A stretch of 29,053 bases of DNA from JANRLJ01 sp034437895 (lineage in GTDB: Bacteria > Chloroflexota > Anaerolineae > Aggregatilineales > Phototrophicaceae). A program made the position numbers and the translations under genes. Positions 23,857 to 29,053 of the stretch are shown here, piece by piece (within the stretch, counting starts at the first letter, position 1; each line of letters opens with the position of its first letter). The DNA is taken from contig DAOTTO010000483.1 in assembly GCA_034437895.1 (NCBI GenBank), forward strand, positions 1 through 29,053, read 5' to 3'. Below the pieces are notes generated by a model. That model saw only the letters and a list, made by a program, of their open reading frames with translations, searched no databases and had not been told where the DNA came from.

Positions 23857-24903
23857 CTATTTGAAATCTGCCAAAAGATTGGTCAGCGCTTCGCGTGAAG
23901 GGCGAAGTTTGCTTTCTGGTAGGTTCGTCAGCGGTGTATTGGTCAAGTGCATGGTTTCGCCCAACGTCATACGCGGCTCTTCGTAATAGATCAAGCCCGT
24001 GAGGAAAAGCTGTTCACGCTGCGCCCGTTCCAACGCGGTTATAGCTTGTAGACGGTTGCGCGGATCGTGGTCTTTATCCAATTTCTTGAGTAGGATGAAC
24101 GAGCCGTCGTGCATTTCCACCGTAATCATTTCGCCTTCTTCATGATTCTCGACGACGATTTCTTCTCGCGGTTGCACGAAATCCGGCGCGAGATATTGGA
24201 TTTCGTGTAGTGAGATTTGATGTTCCTTGCCGTAGCCATAGCTTTTGGTGGATTTATCATCATTGTTGAAGGTTACGCATGGGCTGATGATGTCGAGGAC
24301 GGCGGTTCCTTGATGGCTGAGGGCGGCTTTCATGAGAGCTTGCACTTGTTTAGAATCGCCAGAGAAGCTGCGTCCCACGAAGGTGCAGCCGCTTATGATG
24401 GCTTCTAGTGCAAGATCAATCGCCGGAAGCTCGTTTTTGCCATAATATTTCAACGATTGGCCTTCATCAGCCGTCGCGGAGAATTGACCTTTGGTGAGGC
24501 CGTATACGCCGTTGTTTTCGATGATGTAGACCATCGGTACATTGCGGCGGACGAGGTGCTTAAACTGCCCAAAACCGATGCTGCCGCTGTCGCCATCGCC
24601 GCTGACGGCAATCGCAATCAGATCGCTGTTGACGGTTGTCGCGCCTGTGACGACAGAAGGCATACGCCCATGCACGGTATTAAAGCCGTGCGAGCGCCCC
24701 AAGAAATAAGCAGGGGTCTTGCTGGAGCAGCCAATCCCACTCATCTTAATGACTTTATGCTGATCGATCCCCAAATCATACGCGACGCTGATGATCTGGT
24801 TCGAGATTGAATCGTGACCGCAACCGGGACAGAGAGTGCTGGGTCGGCCTTTGTAATCGGCACGTTCTAGGCCGAGCGCGTTGGTCTTTTCTTTTCCTGC
24901 CAT
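23857..24903 (-). CDS. 2-oxoacid:ferredoxin oxidoreductase, beta subunit
   Basis: The thiamine-diphosphate subunit that decarboxylates a 2-oxoacid (2-oxoglutarate or pyruvate) to the acyl-CoA while reducing ferredoxin. At 348 aa it has CPGCGH at 25-30, GIGCSS with C59, and a fourth cysteine, C209, in ISPCVTFNN. These four are positioned to bind the [4Fe-4S] cluster. The ThDP/Mg motif GDGDSGSIG (102-110) continues to ENNGVYGLTKGQ. There is no fused ferredoxin domain, as in the two-subunit archaeal and mycobacterial (KorAB-type) enzymes. It starts 5 bases after the alpha gene. Substrate choice between 2-oxoglutarate and pyruvate cannot be decided from motifs alone; korB is the likeliest symbol. 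Confidence 0.93.
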   Translation of the reverse strand: MAGKEKTNALGLERADYKGRPSTLCPGCGHDSISNQIISVAYDLGIDQHKVIKMSGIGCSSKTPAYFLGRSHGFNTVHGRMPSVVTGATTVNSDLIAIAVSGDGDSGSIGFGQFKHLVRRNVPMVYIIENNGVYGLTKGQFSATADEGQSLKYYGKNELPAIDLALEAIISGCTFVGRSFSGDSKQVQALMKAALSHQGTAVLDIISPCVTFNNDDKSTKSYGYGKEHQISLHEIQYLAPDFVQPREEIVVENHEEGEMITVEMHDGSFILLKKLDKDHDPRNRLQAITALERAQREQLFLTGLIYYEEPRMTLGETMHLTNTPLTNLPESKLRPSREALTNLLADFK

Positions 24904-24908
24904 GAGGT

Positions 24909-26753
24909 TTACTTCTGCTCCTGTGTCATAATTTTGCTAAAAAGCCAAGTGGGGGTCATCGGCAGACTGTCACCGAGCGCCAACGAGAAGACATGACGGG
25001 TATCGGCTGCATTTTCTAGGCGTAGAATTTGGCAAAGCTGACCATCAAAATTATTTTCGACGACATATACGCGCTCATGATTAAACATGAATTCCTTGAC
25101 GCTTTCTGCCAGCGGCAGCGCTCGGACGCGCAGGTAATTGCTCTCGATGCCTTCCGCCGATAATAGATCGCGCACTTCTTGAATGGCAGGGTCGTTAGAG
25201 CCGAAGGAGATGATGCCGATGGGCTTGCTGGGGGTGTAATCAATCACGGGCTGTGGGGCGATCTTCCGGGCGCTCTCGATTTTATTATGCAGGCGCTCCA
25301 TATTTTCTACCCAATCGCTGCCACGCTCACTATAAACCGCCATCGGATTATGGCCTGTGCCGCGTGCGAAATACGAGCCAAAGGCATGATCGATTCCCGG
25401 AAGGGTACGGTAAGGTACAGCATCGCCGTCCACGTCGAGATAGCGCCCCCACTTGCCATATTTTTCGATGAATTCATTCAGCTTGGCTTCATCCAGCACC
25501 TTACCACGATTTATCGGTTCGTCGGGATACTCGAAGGGCTGTGCCATCCAGTCATTCATGCCGAGGTCAAGGTCGCTCAAAACAAAAACGGGTGTTTGCA
25601 GCGCTTCGGCGACATCAAATGCCCGCCAGCCAAATTCAAAGCATTCTTCCACGCTGCCGGGGAGTAAGCATACTTGGCGGCTGTCGCCATGACCGAGGAA
25701 GTACGTAAAGAGCAGATCGCCCTGGCTGGTGCGTGTAGGCAGACCCGTGCTGGGTCCCATGCGCGTTACATCCCACACCACAAATGGGATTTCGGCAAAA
25801 TAAGCCAACCCGGTGAACTCCGCCATCAGGCTGATGCCGGGGCCGCTGGTGGCCGTCATAGCACGAGCGCCCGCCCAACCCGCGCCGACAAGCATCCCAA
25901 TAGCGGCGATTTCGTCTTCAGCCTGCACAACAGCAACCGTGTTCTTGCCTGTATCGGGGTCTTTTCGGATATGTTGATAGGTGAGAACGGCATCAATCAA
26001 GCTCGTAGAGGGTGTAATGGGATACCATGCTGCTAAGGTCAAGCCACCGAATAATGCGCCGATAGCAGCGGCTTCGTTACCCGTAATCATGATTTTGCCC
26101 TCATTTTCATTCATTGGGGCAAAACTATAGTGATCTTTCTTTTGTAGATTTTCAACCGACCACTGATAGGCCAGTTCAAGGACGTTGAAGTTCATCTTAG
26201 CGGGTTTTTCTTTACCCTTGAAGTTATCCAGCAGTGAGTTCCACAGCACATCCATCGGAATGCCAAAGAGATGCGCGACCACCCCGACATATACCATATT
26301 TGCCACGCGATCCCGGAAATCTGCGGCAATTTCGGATTTTTTGATGATGTCTTTAACTGGAATTTCGTAATAGATAATATCTGGACGGCTTTGTCCCCAC
26401 TTCCATTCTGTCGGGATGATGCACACACCGCCTTCTGGTAGATTCGCGATGTCTTCTGCTGCCGTGTCTTGATTCAGCGCCACAACAATTTCGGTGTTAG
26501 CACGGCGGGCAGTGTAGCCATCTTTGCTCACGCGAATGGTGTACCAGGTGGGTAGACCTTTAATATTCGAGGGGAAGAGATTTTTACCGTTGACCGGGAT
26601 GCCCATTCTAAACAGGGCATTCACAATAAGACTGTTGGAAGTTTGGCTGCCAGAGCCGTTTTTGGTGGCGACCATAATGGCGAAATCGTTGACAATCGGT
26701 TCGCCGGAAATTTGCTGCTGGGAGAGGGTTTCGGGTTGGATATTGATAGCCAT
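24909..26753 (-). CDS. 2-oxoacid:ferredoxin oxidoreductase, alpha subunit (fused gamma-alpha)
   Basis: Partner of the beta subunit. The N-terminal gamma-type domain (KNGSGSQTSNSLIVNALFRM, GKNLFPSNIKGLPTWYTIRV) is fused to the alpha pyrimidine-binding domain, which has GNEAAAIGALFGG, the YPITPSTS signature (about residues 244-251) and TATSGPGISLMAE. The transketolase-C-like end carries FGSNDPAIQEVRDLL. Size (about 614 aa) fits gamma-alpha fusions. I prefer ATG 26753, just before the conserved start. The frame is open back to an ATG at 26852 that shares one base with the stop of the GntR gene (TAATG), which would add 33 residues of unusual composition. Gene order regulator-alpha-beta indicates one operon. 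Confidence 0.92.
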   Translation of the reverse strand: MAINIQPETLSQQQISGEPIVNDFAIMVATKNGSGSQTSNSLIVNALFRMGIPVNGKNLFPSNIKGLPTWYTIRVSKDGYTARRANTEIVVALNQDTAAEDIANLPEGGVCIIPTEWKWGQSRPDIIYYEIPVKDIIKKSEIAADFRDRVANMVYVGVVAHLFGIPMDVLWNSLLDNFKGKEKPAKMNFNVLELAYQWSVENLQKKDHYSFAPMNENEGKIMITGNEAAAIGALFGGLTLAAWYPITPSTSLIDAVLTYQHIRKDPDTGKNTVAVVQAEDEIAAIGMLVGAGWAGARAMTATSGPGISLMAEFTGLAYFAEIPFVVWDVTRMGPSTGLPTRTSQGDLLFTYFLGHGDSRQVCLLPGSVEECFEFGWRAFDVAEALQTPVFVLSDLDLGMNDWMAQPFEYPDEPINRGKVLDEAKLNEFIEKYGKWGRYLDVDGDAVPYRTLPGIDHAFGSYFARGTGHNPMAVYSERGSDWVENMERLHNKIESARKIAPQPVIDYTPSKPIGIISFGSNDPAIQEVRDLLSAEGIESNYLRVRALPLAESVKEFMFNHERVYVVENNFDGQLCQILRLENAADTRHVFSLALGDSLPMTPTWLFSKIMTQEQK

Positions 26754-26851
26754 AGTCGTGCTGCACAATGGACTGTGCGTGGGTCCTTTCTGTCCTGAGC
26801 TTCTGATGAGTGGGGGAATATCCCCGACGTTACAAATAATTGAAAAAGACA

Positions 26852-27562
26852 TTATTCGCTGGTAGTCGTTTTTTCTCCTTTCATCGTTTGAATACGGGGT
26901 TGATGGCGCAGCAGGTGCGTATGTTCAATAAACGCGGTCTGTGCAGCGTCGTAATCGCCCTTAGCGATATATTCAATAATCCGCTCATGATAATCCCAGA
27001 CGGATTGTAAGTAAGCGTAATCGGCGTAGTTGTTGAGCTGAACGGCATCATAAGCGTCCCAATAGGCTTCCAGCAGGCCGAGTACGAAGGGATTTTCCAG
27101 GTGGTTAAATACGGTAAGGTGAAAAAGACGATGTTCTTCGTGAGGAATACGAATCCATTCGCCGTTCAACTTGGCGCGGGCGGCATGGACACAGTCCCAC
27201 ATGATTTGCTTATCGCTGTCGGTCAATAGATGGCAGGCTTCATGCCAGAAGGCGCTTTCGATGTGGTTGCGAAGATCGCTAAACATCTCAAAAGTTTGAG
27301 GATTTTGGGCAAGCGCGAAAAACAAACTGAGGCGAACCGCCGGGGCAAAGTCGTATTCCTTGAGCCGCATTCCGGTTTTGGAGCGCACTTCGACTAACCC
27401 CATCACCCGCGCAACTTCAAGCTGCTCGCGTACTTTACTAGCGCTAATACCCAGATAATCGGATTCTTGGAGTTCGCTGATCGTCGGGAGGCGATCACCG
27501 GGTTTGAATTCTTGTTCGACCAAGTAATTCAGCAGTTCCGAGCCTAAATCTATTGATGTCAT
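26852..27562 (-). CDS. GntR-family transcriptional regulator, FadR/FCD type
   Basis: A 236-aa DNA-binding regulator. The N-terminal winged helix (about 1-70) has FKPGDRLPTISELQES, ISASKVREQLEVARVMGLV and a wing VRSKTGMRLKEY. The C-terminal all-helical FCD ligand domain (about 75-220) carries His/Asp-rich segments (HEEHRLFHLTVFNHLENP, WDYHERIIEYI, FIEHTHLLRH) of the kind that bind a metal and an organic acid. It sits immediately upstream of the oxidoreductase genes, and its stop overlaps an ATG in the alpha frame (TAATG). The likely role is sensing a carboxylate and controlling that operon and itself. No strong ribosome-binding site precedes the ATG. Confidence 0.9.
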   Translation of the reverse strand: MTSIDLGSELLNYLVEQEFKPGDRLPTISELQESDYLGISASKVREQLEVARVMGLVEVRSKTGMRLKEYDFAPAVRLSLFFALAQNPQTFEMFSDLRNHIESAFWHEACHLLTDSDKQIMWDCVHAARAKLNGEWIRIPHEEHRLFHLTVFNHLENPFVLGLLEAYWDAYDAVQLNNYADYAYLQSVWDYHERIIEYIAKGDYDAAQTAFIEHTHLLRHQPRIQTMKGEKTTTSE

Positions 27563-27568
27563 AAATAC

Positions 27569-27585
27569 TATTCATCTGATGAATA
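27569..27585. promoter_or_regulatory. Candidate operator for the GntR regulator
   Basis: TATTCATC-T-GATGAATA is a perfect 17-base palindrome, 6 bases before the GntR start codon. A -10-like TAGAAT lies at 27592-27597 on the minus strand, so the palindrome would cover the transcription start. This fits autorepression. It lacks the GT-n3-AC core of classical FadR sites, so the binding protein is inferred from position. Confidence 0.5.
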
Positions 27586-27634
27586 AGACTGATTCTATCG
27601 TAACCCTATTTGGTTGTTTTGTCTATAGGCCAAA

Positions 27635-28270
27635 TCACAATTTTTGGGGAATCTTACTAAACAGCGCTTTTTGCACCTGTTCCACAATCATTTCGTAATC
27701 GGCGGGGTTATGCTGAAAGTCCATCTCATCAACATTGATGCATAGGACGGGGCAGGCTGTCCAATGTTGTGTCCAGTTTTCATATAAGGTATTTAAGCCA
27801 TCAATATAATCCGGTTTAATGTCTTGCTCAAAAGTTCGTCCGCGTTTGGCGATGTGTCCCATGAGCTTGTCCACGCTGGCTTGTAAATAAATAATCAGGT
27901 CGGGTGGCGGGACGAAAGCACTTACCGCTTTATACAGGCGGCGATAGGCATCATAATCGCGCTCGGAAAGTTGCCCCTGTAGATGCAGATTGGCGGCGAA
28001 GATTTCTGCATCTTCATAGACAGTGCGATCCTGTACGGCGCTGCCGGGGTAATCCAGCAGTTGGCGATGATGTTCCAGCCGCTTGCCGAGGAAGAAGACC
28101 TGCGAATGAAAACTCCAGCGCTGCATATCCTGATAAAAATCGACCAGATAGGGATTCTCGGTGTTGGCTTCGTAAAAGGGCTGCCAATTAAAAGTGTGCG
28201 CCAACATGCCCGTTAGGGTGCTTTTGCCCGCGCCGATATTGCCTGCGATTCCAACAAAAAGATTGTTCAT
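27635..28270 (-). CDS. Deoxynucleoside kinase (deoxyadenosine/deoxyguanosine kinase family)
   Basis: A 211-aa cytosolic kinase that phosphorylates deoxynucleosides to the monophosphate in purine salvage. The Walker A loop is GIAGNIGAGKSTL (K16). The substrate-side Glu is in FYEANTENPYL. The DRTVYEDAEIFA block is the D/E-R-S/T motif that binds the 5'-hydroxyl region, and the lid holds IAKRGRTFEQDI. The length fits bacterial dAK/dGK. ATG 28270 is chosen because GGAG lies 9 bases upstream and the fold begins at once; an in-frame TTG at 28294 would add eight residues. It lies 72 bases before the GntR gene on the same strand, and a palindromic repeat lies just upstream. Confidence 0.9.
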   Translation of the reverse strand: MNNLFVGIAGNIGAGKSTLTGMLAHTFNWQPFYEANTENPYLVDFYQDMQRWSFHSQVFFLGKRLEHHRQLLDYPGSAVQDRTVYEDAEIFAANLHLQGQLSERDYDAYRRLYKAVSAFVPPPDLIIYLQASVDKLMGHIAKRGRTFEQDIKPDYIDGLNTLYENWTQHWTACPVLCINVDEMDFQHNPADYEMIVEQVQKALFSKIPQKL

Positions 28271-28291
28271 GGTCAAAGTCTCCAAAAGAGT

Positions 28292-28381
28292 CAACGCAAA
28301 GATGCTAAGGCCGCAAGGAGTCGCAAAGATTTTCTAACTTTTCTTTGCGATGCTTTGCGTTCTCCGCGCCTTTGCGTCTAA
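28292..28381. repeat. Imperfect palindromic repeat (ACGCAAAG/CTTTGCGT type)
   Basis: The left part contains CAACGCAAAGATGCTAAGG and GTCGCAAAGA. The right part contains TCTTTGCGATGCTTTGCGTT and GCCTTTGCGTC, i.e. inverted copies of the same word at several registers. It fills the whole gap between the deoxynucleoside kinase and the gene to its right. Palindromes built of GCAAAG words are common dispersed repeats in several phyla. The left end reaches the upstream region of the kinase and could affect its expression. Confidence 0.65.
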
Positions 28382-28384
28382 ATT

Positions 28385-29053
28385 TTATCCAGCACTCGAT
28401 TCAATAGTAATACTGACACTGCCTAAAGGAATTTCACTTCCGTCGTCGGCACTGAGGGCGTAAGCGCGAATGGTCGCGGGACCCGTATAGGCATTAGTGG
28501 CGAGTTCGGCTTGATACGGCACTTCGTCGATAAAATAGGGGTTAAAAGCAGTGATCGTCTGTTCGTCAATCATTGTGCCAGCGGCATTGATTAGCGCGAG
28601 TTGGAATGTCCCTTCAAACACGCCGGATACACTGCCTTCGACGAGCAGCATATCGCCGCCAACGATGTCTCCATCACCGGGGGTAATGATGCTGCCGAAT
28701 ACGCCTTCTGGACGGTAGCTGTTAGCGGAAATAATGATGCTGGCGGAATCATAAATCCCATCACCAGTTAGGGGAATTGCACGAATGGTCGCCTCTGTGG
28801 GTTCGCCCGTATAGCCATGAATCAGTTCAATCTGCCAATCGCCAGCCGGGGTATCGACATTGGTCTGCGCGATGATTTGTTCGTCCGCGCCTATGACTTG
28901 TAAGGTAAATGTTAGTTGCTCTACATCGGCGACTGTGCCGCTGAGATACAGTGATTCGGCATAGACAATCGTGCCTGTCTGCGGGTAAAGAATATCGATA
29001 CTGCCCGTAAGCATCGGGGTGGCCGTTGGCTGTGTCGAAGCGCCGTCCGTCGT
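28385..29053 (-). CDS. Surface/lipoprotein-like protein with two Gmad2/Ig-like domains (5' end outside window)
   Basis: The coding frame is open to the right edge, so at least 222 residues are seen and the N-terminus is missing. The visible part starts with a Thr/Pro linker (TTDGASTQPTATP), usual after the lipid anchor of Chloroflexota lipoproteins. Two beta-sandwich repeats follow: SIDILYPQTGTIVYAESLYL... to about residue 105 and SIITPGDGDIVGGDMLLVEG... to the end. Each has the pattern of the Gmad2 (spore-germination-associated Ig-like) domain, with a TPAGDWQIEL-type strand in the first. An internal ATG at 29012-29014 should not be taken as the start. Probably an exported, cell-surface protein of unknown partner. 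Confidence 0.8.
   Translation of the reverse strand, partial: TTDGASTQPTATPMLTGSIDILYPQTGTIVYAESLYLSGTVADVEQLTFTLQVIGADEQIIAQTNVDTPAGDWQIELIHGYTGEPTEATIRAIPLTGDGIYDSASIIISANSYRPEGVFGSIITPGDGDIVGGDMLLVEGSVSGVFEGTFQLALINAAGTMIDEQTITAFNPYFIDEVPYQAELATNAYTGPATIRAYALSADDGSEIPLGSVSITIESSAG

Overview
The window looks like a chromosomal piece of a Chloroflexota bacterium, probably Anaerolineae. This is an inference from gene order and protein style: fakA-degV-degV-recG-coaD, Chloroflexota-type membrane and Ig-like proteins, dispersed palindromic repeats and moderate GC. No marker gene settles it. I see no rRNA, tRNA, CRISPR array, transposase or prophage. Nearly all genes are ordinary cellular genes.

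Layout, left to right. 1-539 is non-coding with two palindromic repeats. 540-6945 (+) is a tight four-gene block: a FakA-like fatty-acid kinase, two DegV/FakB-like lipid carriers and a RecG helicase with a very long N-terminal extension. 6982-7170 holds stacked palindromes and a strong terminator. 7228-8347 (+) is coaD plus a coiled-coil protein. 8439-10316 (+) is a polytopic membrane protein with a palindromic repeat embedded in frame. 10391-12733 (+) is ComEC, whose C-terminal metallo-beta-lactamase domain has lost most of its metal-ligand motif. On the minus strand, 12730-13981 holds a small membrane protein and a HAD phosphatase. The HAD gene is divergent from a YihY/BrkB membrane protein at 14006-14992 (+).

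15053-16283 (-) is the most unusual part. A good sigma70-type promoter is followed by a 27-codon leader ORF, competing hairpins and two tandem terminators with identical stems. Three tandem paralogous genes for 72-76 aa proteins follow. This looks like an attenuated or conditionally read-through operon for an uncharacterised small-protein family.

16408-18232 (+) is a compact nusB-tatA/B-tatC operon, followed at 18360-19766 (+) by an alkaline-phosphatase-superfamily phosphohydrolase with its own extended -10 promoter. The rest is on the minus strand: a Ca2+-type P-type ATPase, a secreted PPC-like protein, a two-subunit 2-oxoacid:ferredoxin oxidoreductase with a FadR/GntR regulator directly upstream, a deoxynucleoside kinase, and a partial surface protein with two Gmad2/Ig-like domains that runs off the right edge.

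Functional links. FakA with two FakB-like carriers suggests uptake or recycling of exogenous fatty acids. The GntR regulator sits on a 17-nt palindrome at its own promoter and overlaps the oxidoreductase alpha-subunit frame by one base (TAATG), which suggests local control of ferredoxin-linked 2-oxoacid oxidation. All functional statements are from sequence reading only; no database search was possible.
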